A stretch of DNA of 64,000 nt from Chryseobacterium daeguense DSM 19388 (lineage in GTDB: Bacteria > Bacteroidota > Bacteroidia > Flavobacteriales > Weeksellaceae). Positions 1-8,382 of this stretch are shown here, in pieces. The position numbers and the translations under genes were made by a program. Position 1 is the stretch's first letter. Each line of letters starts with the position of its first letter. A model generated the notes under the pieces. It was not told the origin of the DNA. It saw only the letters and a program-made list of their open reading frames with translations, and made no database searches. The stretch spans positions 25,226 through 89,225 of the forward strand of contig NZ_AUMT01000016.1 in NCBI RefSeq assembly GCF_000430825.1. Direction: 5' to 3'.

Positions 1-418
1 CTGGTATTTTTTCTTTCTGGTCAAAATACGCATCGCTTAATTCAGCTTTTTGAGGGTAAGGTTGGTTTTCAATTTCCGTGGAATCCTTTTTTGATGGATT
101 GTCGAATTCATCCAAATCTTGTTCAGATTCAAATAGTTCCCTCAAATGCTCCAGATCTTGTCTTTCTTCATTTCCTTCAGTGATATCAGAATGGACTGGA
201 TTTTTATTAAAGGATTTGGGAGTGTTGAGATTTTCTACATCTTCAATCCCTATAGTTGCAGTAAGATCTTCGTACTGCTCGGAAATTTCGGACAACGAAA
301 ATTCCTCCGTCTCTTCTTTATAGATTTCTTTTTCTTTTTTTAGAAACAGATCGTATAAGATATTTCCGGCGTAATACGTCAGATAAACAGCTAAGATGCA
401 AAGCGAGATTTTTATCAT
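1..418 (-). CDS. Acidic single-pass membrane protein between parA and tra genes (partial, N-terminal part)
   Basis: This is the first 139 residues of a 197-residue protein; the rest lies before the window start. The intact copy is at 46316-46909. It has an N-terminal membrane segment followed by a Glu/Asp-rich, low-complexity tail. It lies directly downstream of the ParA gene and upstream of traE. I do not recognise the family. Confidence 0.8.
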   Translation of the reverse strand, partial: MIKISLCILAVYLTYYAGNILYDLFLKKEKEIYKEETEEFSLSEISEQYEDLTATIGIEDVENLNTPKSFNKNPVHSDITEGNEERQDLEHLRELFESEQDLDEFDNPSKKDSTEIENQPYPQKAELSDAYFDQKEKIP

Positions 419-463
419 TTTTACTGAAGTTATAGAGATTAATACTTAGGTATATTTTTTATT

Positions 464-1225
464 TCAAAGGGTGATCTTCAATGTTTGATTAATATATTCT
501 ATCAATTCATCGAAAGATTTTCTTACCCCGTATTTTTGTTCGTAGGTCAGCTTTCTGGTATCAATCTTTTGCAGGACATTTTTTTTGAATACAGGATTTT
601 CTAGCAGCAATCCGAATTTTTTCAGCTCAATGTCCATTCCTTCCTGATTCAGATACTTGTAGCCCTTATCATATTTGGAGCGGATAAATACTCTTTCTGC
701 CTCACTTTCCAATAGTCCCAGCATATTGATAAAGACCAATGTGGACTTGACAGAAACATCTGAATACTCAAATGGAATCACGATAAAATCACTGTAAATG
801 AGCAGATCGCTGTATTTTGCATCGAGTGTCCCTGCCAAGTCAAAAAGGTTGATCTCATCGCTATCTTTTAAATTAATGAGGGTCTCAAAGTCTGAAAATG
901 GCTGTTGGTCTTCATCGCCAATAATTTCCACTTCATATAATTTCGGACTTTCCGATAATTCATCATCTTTCCATTTGTAGTAAAATGATTTCTGATAATC
1001 AAAATCAAAAACATTGATTTTCCTTTCCGAAATTGCCGAAATGTAATTGGCAAAAGCGATGGCTAATGTCGTTTTTCCGGTTCCTCCTTTTTGTGTGGCA
1101 AATGTGATGATCATTGGGTCTAGTTTTTTGTTTTTAGTTGAATGTTGTTGGACTGGAGAAGATTTTTCTATCAACCGACAACTACCAATTTTATCGTCTT
1201 TTTTTTCGTCTTTTTTTGAGTTCAT
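464..1225 (-). CDS. ParA/MinD-type P-loop ATPase (TraA-like)
   Basis: This 253-residue protein carries a deviant Walker A motif (KGGTGKTT, about residues 46-53) typical of ParA/MinD/Soj ATPases, then an INLFDLAGT segment in the Walker A'/B region. Family members position DNA or protein complexes. In Bacteroidetes conjugative elements a ParA homologue, called TraA in CTnDOT, heads the transfer operon, and this gene sits in that place after the relaxase. The ATG at 1225 lies inside the end of the relaxase gene (35-base overlap, +1 frame). An internal ATG at residue 38 (position 1114), just before the ATPase core, is an alternative start. The residues before it are Lys/Asp-rich and encoded by two A-runs. 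No ParB gene is visible nearby. Confidence 0.92.
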   Translation of the reverse strand: MNSKKDEKKDDKIGSCRLIEKSSPVQQHSTKNKKLDPMIITFATQKGGTGKTTLAIAFANYISAISERKINVFDFDYQKSFYYKWKDDELSESPKLYEVEIIGDEDQQPFSDFETLINLKDSDEINLFDLAGTLDAKYSDLLIYSDFIVIPFEYSDVSVKSTLVFINMLGLLESEAERVFIRSKYDKGYKYLNQEGMDIELKKFGLLLENPVFKKNVLQKIDTRKLTYEQKYGVRKSFDELIEYINQTLKITL

Positions 1226-2681
1226 TTTCGGCAGGGTCTTTTGCAGTTCCCGAACTTTTCATTAACTCAAACAGCATCTTGTTAACGGCTTTGTTTAATT
1301 CTGATTTCTCATTGTTTTCGGTCCGGTTTTCTGTCTGCACTTCATTTACACCTGTCGGATTCAGAAATTTTTGATATTCCTTTTCTCCGATTAATGGTTG
1401 AAGTTCACCCACGTAATGGAATCTGGTATGAACAGCATACAGCTTTCCGTCTTCAGCAGTCGTTATAGAAATATCTTTTTTTTCATCATTTGTGTTTTTT
1501 TGATTTCTAATAAAATCCTTTACTTCAAACTGGACTTTTCGATAGGTTTCCAGATCTTTCTTTCCTTTGTTCTCAAAAAGCATAAAATCCTTGATTTGCG
1601 TTTCCGGATTGTTTTTATTGAAAAATTGAAACAGGATATTTTTTGTTTCCTGACTGCGGGTATTATAATCCTTCAGTATTTCAAAAGTCTTCTTATCCAG
1701 CCTGTCATAAGTAAATTCAAACACTTCATTCATTTTCAGAATATCACTTCCTTTATATACTTTTCCTGTTTTGTGGTCGATTAAAGTGTAGCCAAAAGGA
1801 TTTTTATCTTCTTTATGATGAAAAACCATATCGATCCCGAAAACATCTTTCAGCTTCTTTTGGAGTTCACTTTCAAAACTGATTTTTATTTTTAATTCAT
1901 TTTCTCGTAACTTTTCCTTTGGGAGCATCGATTGCTGTTGCCTATCATCTTCCACTTTAAAAACCTTGGTGGAATACAATTCTTTGTATTTGCTTAGTAT
2001 GGCTTTGATCTGCTTTGCCCTTTTATCATTTTTACTGTTATCAAAAACAATCTGATTTCCTGAAAGTGTTTGCTGTATTACGCCGTTTTTTAAAATGTTA
2101 AAAGAATTTTCATCATTTGTGTTTTTGCCTATCTTATATCCATTTCTATTGAGTAGAGTTTCTAACTGATTAAGCGAACTTATTTTGTAGTTCAGCAGTT
2201 TTTCCAGTTCTTCTTCCGGTTTCTGACCATACAATTTTTCCATTGTAACGCTTAATGCTTTTTGGGCTTTAAGCCTTTCATAACTGTCATTGATCTTTTT
2301 CCCTGTCTGTTTATCAACCCGGGTTGAAACAATGTGTACGTGATTATTATCTGTATCCTTATGAAAAACCACAATAAAAGGCTGTCCGCTATATTTCATT
2401 TCATCCATAAAATTCTCCGCTATCTTAGTAAGCTCTTCTTTCGAATGTCCTTGAAATTTCGTAGAGATCATCGCATGAAATTGAGGCTTTAATACTTTTT
2501 TGTTCCCAATCGAAATAGCTATCAAATAGTTTCTTACTTCTTCCTTGCTGCTTGATTCGTTAATGAAGGAAGGAAAATTTTTCATCAGCATTAATTCTCC
2601 GGTTCCTTTGTCAATTTTCTTATCATTATAATGAACTCCTGGAAAACTGGGACCTGCCGGATCCATGATCTTAACAATCAT
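1191..2681 (-). CDS. mobB: Relaxase/mobilisation nuclease (MobB-like, MOBP type)
   Basis: This 496-residue protein should nick the transfer origin and pilot the strand into the recipient. A candidate catalytic tyrosine is Tyr18 (GVHYND). The metal-binding triad H-x-D-x4-H-x-H is clear at His107, His114 and His116 (HKDTDNNHVHIV). About 340 residues without an evident domain follow, ending in a very basic Lys/Arg tail. Its start overlaps the end of the upstream accessory gene by 4 bases, and its end overlaps parA by 35 bases, so the three genes look translationally coupled. The family is Relaxase (PF03432), as in Bacteroidetes MobB. Confidence 0.93.
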   Translation of the reverse strand: MIVKIMDPAGPSFPGVHYNDKKIDKGTGELMLMKNFPSFINESSSKEEVRNYLIAISIGNKKVLKPQFHAMISTKFQGHSKEELTKIAENFMDEMKYSGQPFIVVFHKDTDNNHVHIVSTRVDKQTGKKINDSYERLKAQKALSVTMEKLYGQKPEEELEKLLNYKISSLNQLETLLNRNGYKIGKNTNDENSFNILKNGVIQQTLSGNQIVFDNSKNDKRAKQIKAILSKYKELYSTKVFKVEDDRQQQSMLPKEKLRENELKIKISFESELQKKLKDVFGIDMVFHHKEDKNPFGYTLIDHKTGKVYKGSDILKMNEVFEFTYDRLDKKTFEILKDYNTRSQETKNILFQFFNKNNPETQIKDFMLFENKGKKDLETYRKVQFEVKDFIRNQKNTNDEKKDISITTAEDGKLYAVHTRFHYVGELQPLIGEKEYQKFLNPTGVNEVQTENRTENNEKSELNKAVNKMLFELMKSSGTAKDPAENELKKRRKKRR

Positions 2682-3034
2682 CTCGATAGCTTTGCATAGA
2701 TTTTTGTAAAGATTTCGTTCTGTTGTTTTTTCAGAATTATGATCTCCAATAACTTATCTGAAAAATTTCTGAGTTCATTTTCGCTGATAAATTTTTGACC
2801 ATTTGCTATTTTTGCTACCTGATTGATGTTGGTTTCAATTTTCCCGAAAATGTTATCCTGTTTTTCTATGAACGCCAATATTTTTCTCCTCTCATCATTT
2901 AAAATCCTGTTCTCAACAGAGTCGATGATTAAGCTTGTCAGAGAAATTTGCTTTTTGGAACAAAGATTTTTCCAGTCTTTCTTTTTTTGACTCTTTATCC
3001 TGATCAAAATCACCTCATCTTTTAATTCGTCCAT
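2678..3034 (-). CDS. Relaxosome accessory protein (MobA/MobC-like)
   Basis: This small basic protein of 118 residues starts at the ATG at 3034; a TTG 12 bases upstream could extend it by four residues. The order and 4-base overlap with the relaxase match the mobA-mobB arrangement of Bacteroidetes elements. The N-terminal part (VILIRIKSQKKKDW) resembles the strand of a ribbon-helix-helix DNA-binding fold. The segment NINQVAKIAN is the 'N-x-NQ-x-A' signature of MobC-type relaxosome proteins. It probably binds the transfer origin and helps the relaxase melt or nick it. Confidence 0.8.
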   Translation of the reverse strand: MDELKDEVILIRIKSQKKKDWKNLCSKKQISLTSLIIDSVENRILNDERRKILAFIEKQDNIFGKIETNINQVAKIANGQKFISENELRNFSDKLLEIIILKKQQNEIFTKIYAKLSR

Positions 3035-3074
3035 ACTCAGTTTCAAATCAAGTTTGATCTAATGAATGCTATTA

Positions 3075-3398
3075 CTAAATAGGAATGAAGATGACCGCTG
3101 CAATTGCCATAATGCCCACAACAATGGAACTCACGACTTTTACTTTTTTCACTTCCCTGATGTGTTTTTTATCAATTGATATAAAATCTCCTTTATTGGA
3201 AATGCCGTAAATACTTTTGCTGTCAATTGATGTTATTTTTATTTTATGAATTTTTGTAGTGAAATCCTGAACTTCATATTTCTGATTTAATTCTAAAGAA
3301 TCATCTTTTAAAGGCTTAACAGGATTGGAAATAATAGATTTACAGGATGTGAGACACATACAAATAACCAGGATAATGAGTTTGAAATAGATTGTCAT
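3075..3398 (-). CDS. Small predicted lipoprotein with C-terminal membrane segment
   Basis: This 107-residue protein has an N-terminal hydrophobic stretch ending in a lipobox (LTSC), a short hydrophilic domain with IDSKSIYGISNKGDFISI, and a hydrophobic C-terminal segment rich in Val/Ile/Ala. The short domain resembles small Bacteroidota lipoproteins that carry one beta-rich module. It lies 41 bases upstream of the mobilisation gene, in the same direction. I do not recognise a specific function. It could be an entry-exclusion or envelope-adaptor protein, but nothing in the sequence proves this. Confidence 0.75.
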   Translation of the reverse strand: MTIYFKLIILVICMCLTSCKSIISNPVKPLKDDSLELNQKYEVQDFTTKIHKIKITSIDSKSIYGISNKGDFISIDKKHIREVKKVKVVSSIVVGIMAIAAVIFIPI

Positions 3399-3453
3399 TG
3401 TTCTGTTTTTTAGATTATGAAATGCTTGGTAGAAGTCTTTTATTACATTGATC

Positions 3454-4545
3454 TTAGGGTATTACCCAACTCGCTACTCCATTCACACTTTTCAGAATAT
3501 ACGTTCCGGTCGAGGGAGGGTTAGGAACTGTCTCTGTTGCAAAACCAAATGAGCCATCAGCTTTGGCAACTACTTTTTTTGTATAGGATGAATCTCCGTC
3601 TGCATTGGGCATTTGGGAAGGTGTAACGCTTAGCTTGCCATTGATATTTAACCATCTTTCAGAAAAATCCCCCGAGATCAAAGCAAATTTGTAATCCGTA
3701 TAATTGTTCGTGATACTATCCCAAAAGCTGGTTGAACTTGTTGTAACGGGGGTTGAATGTATAGCTAGTTTATTACTTACGCTTCTGTTTCCTGTGGCCG
3801 GACTACCAGCGCCAATGCCAATGAAAATATTGTTAGACCCTGTTCGGTTTCCTGTTCCTGACAGATAGCCAATAGATATGTTATCATTTCCTGACGTAAT
3901 GTAGGACATCGCTCCTGGACCAATTCCAATATTTCTGCTTCCGGAAATCACTCCGTTTGCAATCCCATTCAATGCCGAAACTCCTGCGCCATAATTGAGC
4001 TTGCCCGTTACTTCGCCTTGAGACATTGCATAAGCACTGGCTGAGTTTCCTTTTCCAGAGGTTATATTAGAGTCGGTTGCAAAAATAGAATTGTAGTCAC
4101 CAGTGATGGGACTTCTGGAAATGCCCAGTATGTAATTTTCTTTCTCATCAAAATTAAGATGAAGACTGTTCTTGACAATAAGTTCAACCGTAGAAGTGTT
4201 GCCCTTGAGTGCAACTGTATTTAGTGGGTCTTCTTGTATAAATGACTTCCATAGATCACCGTCAAAATAATACAACCCGGACTTTGTGATATGAATGACC
4301 TGACCGGATAAATTAGTAGCTGGAGATGTTACAAACACGACAGCTCCTTTTTTTGCAGATGAATATGTTTTTGCTGCGAGTTGGTTTCCTGTAATCCGTG
4401 GAGGAATAATCCCGTCATAATGATTGGTGTCATTTGGTTTCCCTACAACTTCTAAAGTGGCCTCGGGCGTCTGGGTGTTGATGCCAATCTGTCCCTGTAT
4501 TGATATTGCTATGAAAGGCAGAAAAAAATAAATTAATGTTTTCAT
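3454..4545 (-). CDS. Secreted surface/adhesin-like protein, paralogue A
   Basis: This 363-residue protein has a signal peptide (cleavage near SIQGQ) followed by the 'IGINTQTPEATLEV' head segment typical of Bacteroidota surface and tail-fibre-like proteins. Residues about 20-105 are nearly identical to the neighbouring paralogue at 4628-5422. The middle part (about residues 170-260) has Gly/Asn/Ser-rich short repeats such as GNDNISIG and GSNNIFIGIGAG, like the head repeats of trimeric autotransporter adhesins. The C-terminus ends in a Val/Trp-containing strand. Its position at the head of the mobilisation operon suggests a role in mating-pair contact, but this is inference. Confidence 0.8.
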   Translation of the reverse strand: MKTLIYFFLPFIAISIQGQIGINTQTPEATLEVVGKPNDTNHYDGIIPPRITGNQLAAKTYSSAKKGAVVFVTSPATNLSGQVIHITKSGLYYFDGDLWKSFIQEDPLNTVALKGNTSTVELIVKNSLHLNFDEKENYILGISRSPITGDYNSIFATDSNITSGKGNSASAYAMSQGEVTGKLNYGAGVSALNGIANGVISGSRNIGIGPGAMSYITSGNDNISIGYLSGTGNRTGSNNIFIGIGAGSPATGNRSVSNKLAIHSTPVTTSSTSFWDSITNNYTDYKFALISGDFSERWLNINGKLSVTPSQMPNADGDSSYTKKVVAKADGSFGFATETVPNPPSTGTYILKSVNGVASWVIP

Positions 4546-4627
4546 TTTATTTTTTATTAAAATTCATTTGGTCTTAAGAATCGTATTAACTGTTTTAATT
4601 TGTATTAATTGCTATAATTTTAGCACC

Positions 4628-5422
4628 CTATTGTAGATAGGGTCTGATCCAATTTGAGTAGCCCTGAAGTTCTCCATAAGTATAATATGATGTTGATATT
4701 GCGCCTAAAGAAGCTTGAGGAATTTTTATGGTAAAATTTTCAAGCAAGGCAGGAATAAGCATTGTTGAATTCTCAGGATGTAAAAAAACAATCTGGTTAG
4801 GGATATACCCTATGTCACTAAAGATATCCGAAATATTTATAAGTGCATCTGAAGTAATTGGTTCTGAATCAGTCGACCTGAATATTTGAAATTTTACATT
4901 GACGATACCATTAACTTTTCTGAATGATACGGATCCTTTTAGTCCTCCATAATTTTTGGTTCCAATCGTATAGAATTTGGAAGCCATTAAATAGGCATTA
5001 GTATTTCCATTATAATTAACCGGAGCGGACCAGGTAGAAGTTGCACTAAGAGCTGCAGTACTGTTATGGTCAAATGTTAATAGAATTCTATATTCAGTGG
5101 GTTGCTTTTCCTTTGAAAATGTTTGCCACAAATTGCCATCAAAATAATATAATCCGGGTTCAGTTATTTGAATGACTTGTCCCGATAAATTGGTAGCCGG
5201 AGATGTTACAAAGACGACAGATCCTTTTTTTGAAGATGAATATGTTTTTGCCGCAAGTTGGTCTCCTGCAATCCTTGGAGGAATTATTCCATCATAATGA
5301 TTGGCATCATTTGGTTTTCCTACAACTTCTAAAGTCGCTTCAGGCGTTTGGGTATTGATGCCGACCTGACCTTGGATTGATAGTACAATTAATGTTAGTA
5401 GAAGATGACTCAATTTTTTCAT
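4628..5422 (-). CDS. Secreted surface/adhesin-like protein, paralogue B
   Basis: This 264-residue protein has a signal peptide and the same GINTQTPEATLEV head module as paralogue A. The first ~105 residues of the two are almost interchangeable. The C-terminal half differs completely: it looks like a compact beta-rich domain without the Gly/Asn repeats. It is the first gene of the leftward mob-parA-tra block, with an ATG 196 bases from the divergent arsR gene. A shared anchor with exchangeable distal domains is typical of surface recognition proteins; the ligand is unknown. Confidence 0.8.
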   Translation of the reverse strand: MKKLSHLLLTLIVLSIQGQVGINTQTPEATLEVVGKPNDANHYDGIIPPRIAGDQLAAKTYSSSKKGSVVFVTSPATNLSGQVIQITEPGLYYFDGNLWQTFSKEKQPTEYRILLTFDHNSTAALSATSTWSAPVNYNGNTNAYLMASKFYTIGTKNYGGLKGSVSFRKVNGIVNVKFQIFRSTDSEPITSDALINISDIFSDIGYIPNQIVFLHPENSTMLIPALLENFTIKIPQASLGAISTSYYTYGELQGYSNWIRPYLQ

Positions 5423-5510
5423 TAGTATTTTGATTAAAAATTCTGTGACAAAATTGGGCGTTAAAACCTTCTAAAACAATAGTATTCAATGGGTTTTGGC
5501 TAAATAAGAA

Positions 5511-5564
5511 TAATCTGGATTAGTCTGGAAACTTACGAAGATTAAAAAAGAATAATCTGGATTA
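5511..5564. promoter_or_regulatory. Twin 12-base inverted-repeat sites in the divergent intergenic region
   Basis: The perfect dyad TAATC-TG-GATTA occurs twice, at 5511-5522 and 5553-5564, exactly 42 bases (about four helical turns) apart, within longer 17-base direct repeats. The pair lies between the leftward surface-protein/mob genes and the rightward arsR gene. It is likely a double operator for a dimeric regulator, or part of a transfer-origin region. Which gene it controls cannot be told from sequence. Repeated at 52002-52055. Confidence 0.55.
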
Positions 5565-5590
5565 ATTTGGATTCTTCAAAATATTTATCG

Positions 5591-5606
5591 TAATATTGCA
5601 ATATTA
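5591..5606. promoter_or_regulatory. Probable ArsR operator upstream of arsR
   Basis: The perfect 16-base palindrome TAATATTGCAATATTA ends 13 bases before the arsR start codon. The related palindrome GCAATATTGC occurs before the next gene (5969-5978), and both sit in the shared context ATCG-(T/C)-AATATTGCA. A palindrome over the promoter of a self-regulated ArsR gene is the expected operator. The stretch TAAACTTTG just downstream resembles a flavobacterial -7 box. Repeated at 52082-52097. Confidence 0.6.
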
Positions 5607-5618
5607 AACTTTGCAATT

Positions 5619-5945
5619 ATGGGAGCTACTAAAACAGAACATTTTACAGATAAACAAAATCAAATTGCAACTATTGCAAAAGCATTAGGACATCCTGCCA
5701 GAATAGCTATTATTGAGTATTTGATGAAAGTCAATGAGTGTATTTGTGGCGACATCGTGAATGAATTACCCTTAGCTCAACCTACCGTTTCTCAGCATTT
5801 GAAAGAACTGAAAAATGCCGGGATCATAAAAGGTAACATTTCCGGAAACGCTATCTGCTATTGTATAGACGAAAAGACCATCGAAATTCTCAACACTTAT
5901 TTTTCCGCAATAGTACAAACTGTTACCAAATCAAAATGCTGTTAA
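5619..5945 (+). CDS. arsR: ArsR/SmtB family arsenite-responsive repressor
   Basis: This 108-residue winged-helix repressor has the recognition-helix sequence AQPTVSQHLKELKNAGI (about residues 53-69). It carries a Cys-x-Cys pair at residues 41 and 43 (ECICGDI), a typical As(III) ligand site next to the DNA-binding helix. A further Cys-Cys pair ends the protein. It is the first gene of the plus-strand arsenic operon that ends with the ACR3 exporter, and palindromes lie upstream of it and of the next gene. Arsenite binding should release it from these operators. Confidence 0.93.
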   Translation: MGATKTEHFTDKQNQIATIAKALGHPARIAIIEYLMKVNECICGDIVNELPLAQPTVSQHLKELKNAGIIKGNISGNAICYCIDEKTIEILNTYFSAIVQTVTKSKCC

Positions 5946-5963
5946 GCGTTTTTTTACCTAAAT

Positions 5964-5981
5964 ATATCGCAATATTGCATT
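5964..5981. promoter_or_regulatory. Second ArsR-like operator, between arsR and the DUF6428 gene
   Basis: The dyad GCAATATTGC (5969-5978) shares the ATCG-(T/C)-AATATTGCA context with the site before arsR. It suggests that the downstream resistance genes have their own ArsR-controlled promoter as well as read-through from arsR. Repeated at 52455-52472. Confidence 0.5.
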
Positions 5982-6001
5982 TAACCTATAAACATTTAAT
6001 T

Positions 6002-6475
6002 ATGAAATTATCAGAAGTAAAACAAATTTTACCAACATTAGAAAATGTTGAATTCCAGTTAGAAAATGGAGCTTATGTTCCGGAACATTTTCACGTTACA
6101 GAAGTAGGAATGATTAATAAAAACTTTATTGATTGTGGCGGTGTCATCCGTTCAGAGAAGGTTGTGAATTTTCAGCTTTGGAATGCAGACGATTTTGAAC
6201 ACCGTTTAAAGCCTAACAAATTACTCAACATTATCAAACTTTCTGAAGACAAATTGGGAATCGGGGATTTTGATATTGAAGTTGAATATCAAAGTGATAC
6301 TATCGGAAAATATGACTTAGAATTCAATGGAAAAACATTTATTCTAAAAAATAAAACTACAGCTTGTTTAGCACAGGATGCTTGCGGAATCCCATCAGAA
6401 AAAGAAAAAAAGAATCTAATTGAACTTGGTGTAAACCAAAACAGTTCTTGTACGCCTGGCGGAGGTTGCTGCTAA
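6002..6475 (+). CDS. DUF6428 family protein of arsenic operons
   Basis: This 157-residue cytoplasmic protein begins at the ATG at 6002, just after the second ArsR-like operator; a longer frame upstream overlaps arsR and is unlikely. It matches what I recall of the DUF6428 family, small proteins encoded next to ArsR in Bacteroidota. Cysteines cluster in the C-terminal part (ACLAQDACG, then a terminal CTPGGGCC), which could bind arsenite. The function is not established. A role as arsenic chaperone or sensor is inference from the cysteines and the context. Confidence 0.75.
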   Translation: MKLSEVKQILPTLENVEFQLENGAYVPEHFHVTEVGMINKNFIDCGGVIRSEKVVNFQLWNADDFEHRLKPNKLLNIIKLSEDKLGIGDFDIEVEYQSDTIGKYDLEFNGKTFILKNKTTACLAQDACGIPSEKEKKNLIELGVNQNSSCTPGGGCC

Positions 6476-6527
6476 ACATAATTTACTCACTAATCTGCCA
6501 TTATAAAATAATCAAAACCAAAGATTA

Positions 6528-7589
6528 ATGGATGAAATATACGACGTCGTTGTTATTGGAGGAGGACAAAGTGCTTTAGCTTGTGGATATTATTTGAGAA
6601 GAGCTAAACTGAATTATGTAATATTGGATAAACAAATTATATCTGGAGGTGCCTGGCTTCATACTTGGGACAGTCTAACCCTTTTTTCACCAGCCGATTA
6701 CAGTTCCTTGCCTGGCTGGGCGATGCCGAAATCTAAAAATAAATTTCCTCCTAAGCAAGAAGTAATAAATTACTTACAGCAATACGAAGCACACTATCAG
6801 CTGAATATAAGACGGGGATTTGAGGTTAATAATATCAAAAAAAATGGAGATTTTTTTATCGTTGATATACAACAGAACACTATAAAAGCTAAGTCAATTA
6901 TTTCAGCAACCGGAACCTGGGGAAACCCTACTATTCCAAACATAGATGGCATCGAAAGTTTTAAGGGAATACAAATTCATTCCGGAAACTACAAAAATCC
7001 AGAGGACTTTATAGGAATGAAAACTTTAGTCATTGGTGAAGGGAATTCAGGTGCACAGATTGTAGCTGAAGTTTCAAGATTTACTGAAACAAAATGGTCT
7101 ACAAAAAGAGAACCTCAATTTCTTCCAGACAATGTAGATGGTTATTACCTATTTAATGTTGCGTCAGCGAAATACAAAGCGGAAAAAGAAGGAAAACCCT
7201 TTGATGCATCGCAGTACAATTTAGGAAATATCGTTATGGTTCCTCCTGTTAAAGAAGCTCAGAAAAGAGGCGTTTTAGTTTCAAGCGGTTCATTTCATAA
7301 AATTTATGATCAAGGTGTGGTATGGGATGATGGAAATTCAGAAGAGTTTGATGCTTTTGTCTGGTGCACAGGCTTTGGTTATGACACCGCCTACTTAAGA
7401 TCAATCGTCCGTATAGATGAAAGTGGTATCGCTAAAACCACAGATAGCAGATCTTTGGAAATGGAAGGTTTATGGTTTGTTGGCTATGGTAACTGGACAG
7501 GCTATGCATCTGCAACATTAATTGGTATAAACAGATCTGCAAAACAAACAATAATTGAAATAGAAGAATTCTTAAATAAAAATAAATAA
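6528..7589 (+). CDS. arsO: FAD/NAD(P)H-dependent flavoprotein monooxygenase (ArsO-like)
   Basis: This 353-residue protein has an N-terminal FAD-binding Rossmann motif (VVVIGGGQSALACGYYL, about residues 7-23) and a second nucleotide-binding motif for NAD(P)H (VIGEGNSGAQIVAE, about residues 167-180). The length and order of the two motifs fit the flavin monooxygenase-like family that includes ArsO proteins of arsenic operons. Its substrate is unknown; ArsO proteins are thought to oxidise or reduce an arsenic species. It lies between the DUF6428 gene and a phosphatase gene that starts 1 base after its stop. Confidence 0.82.
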   Translation: MDEIYDVVVIGGGQSALACGYYLRRAKLNYVILDKQIISGGAWLHTWDSLTLFSPADYSSLPGWAMPKSKNKFPPKQEVINYLQQYEAHYQLNIRRGFEVNNIKKNGDFFIVDIQQNTIKAKSIISATGTWGNPTIPNIDGIESFKGIQIHSGNYKNPEDFIGMKTLVIGEGNSGAQIVAEVSRFTETKWSTKREPQFLPDNVDGYYLFNVASAKYKAEKEGKPFDASQYNLGNIVMVPPVKEAQKRGVLVSSGSFHKIYDQGVVWDDGNSEEFDAFVWCTGFGYDTAYLRSIVRIDESGIAKTTDSRSLEMEGLWFVGYGNWTGYASATLIGINRSAKQTIIEIEEFLNKNK

Positions 7590-7590
7590 A

Positions 7591-8364
7591 ATGAAAATTG
7601 CATTATTCAGCGACATTCACGCTAATCTCCCTGCATTGGAAGCATTCTTTGCAGATGTTGAAAAAAGAAATCCCGACAGCATTTATTGCTTGGGAGATTT
7701 AGTAGGTTACAATATTTGGCCAAACGAAGTGGTCAATGAAATCCGTAAAAGAAGAATACCAACTATTGCAGGCAACTACGATTTTGGCATTGGGAGAATG
7801 AGTAATGAATGCGGTTGCGCCTACAAAACAGATGCTGAGAAGGACAACGGAAATATCTCCATTTCATTTACCAATTCTTTGATGAAAGATGATGAAAGGG
7901 CGTACCTGCGCACACTTCCAGCACATATAAAAGTAGAATTTCAACTGAACGAAGACAAACTGAACCTGCTTTTGGTACACGGGAGTCCGAGAAAAATAAA
8001 TGAATATCTTTTCGAAGACCGTGAAGAAAAAAGTATGCTTCGTATTATGGAACAGGCCGATGCCGACATTATGTGTTTCGGACATACACACAAACCATAT
8101 CATAGAGTTTTAAATTCGGGTATTGATGGACAAGATCATTTTCGTCACGCAGTAAATATCGGTTCCGTTGGGAAGCCGAAAGACAATGATATCAGAGGTG
8201 GTTACGTGATGTTGACAGTTGATGAAAATAGTTCTGTTTTAAACAAAGAAAGCATCAGTGTAGAATTTATCCGCTTCGACTATGACTTTGAAAAGGCGGC
8301 AAAGGCAGTGGAAGACAGCCCTCTTCCAAACGAGTATGCAGAAAATCTAAGACGTGGCTATTAA
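7591..8364 (+). CDS. Calcineurin-like metallophosphatase (YfcE/ApaH-like)
   Basis: This 257-residue enzyme carries the complete two-metal phosphoesterase signature: SDIHANLPALE (D-x-H), CLGDLVGY (GD), AGNYDFG in place of the usual GNHD, LLVHGSP, and GHTHKP. Such enzymes hydrolyse phosphomono- or diesters in the cytoplasm. The GN-Y-D variant is seen in the family branch resembling diadenosine tetraphosphatases. It starts 1 base after the flavoprotein gene, so the two are probably co-translated. Its substrate in arsenic defence is unknown. Confidence 0.88.
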   Translation: MKIALFSDIHANLPALEAFFADVEKRNPDSIYCLGDLVGYNIWPNEVVNEIRKRRIPTIAGNYDFGIGRMSNECGCAYKTDAEKDNGNISISFTNSLMKDDERAYLRTLPAHIKVEFQLNEDKLNLLLVHGSPRKINEYLFEDREEKSMLRIMEQADADIMCFGHTHKPYHRVLNSGIDGQDHFRHAVNIGSVGKPKDNDIRGGYVMLTVDENSSVLNKESISVEFIRFDYDFEKAAKAVEDSPLPNEYAENLRRGY

Positions 8365-8382
8365 TCTTTAAAATCTAAAAAA

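Noticed and set aside
1398..1784. 128-codon frame antisense to the relaxase
   Set aside because: It overlaps fully with the relaxase, is Phe/Ile-rich as expected for the complement of Lys-rich coding DNA, and resembles nothing known.
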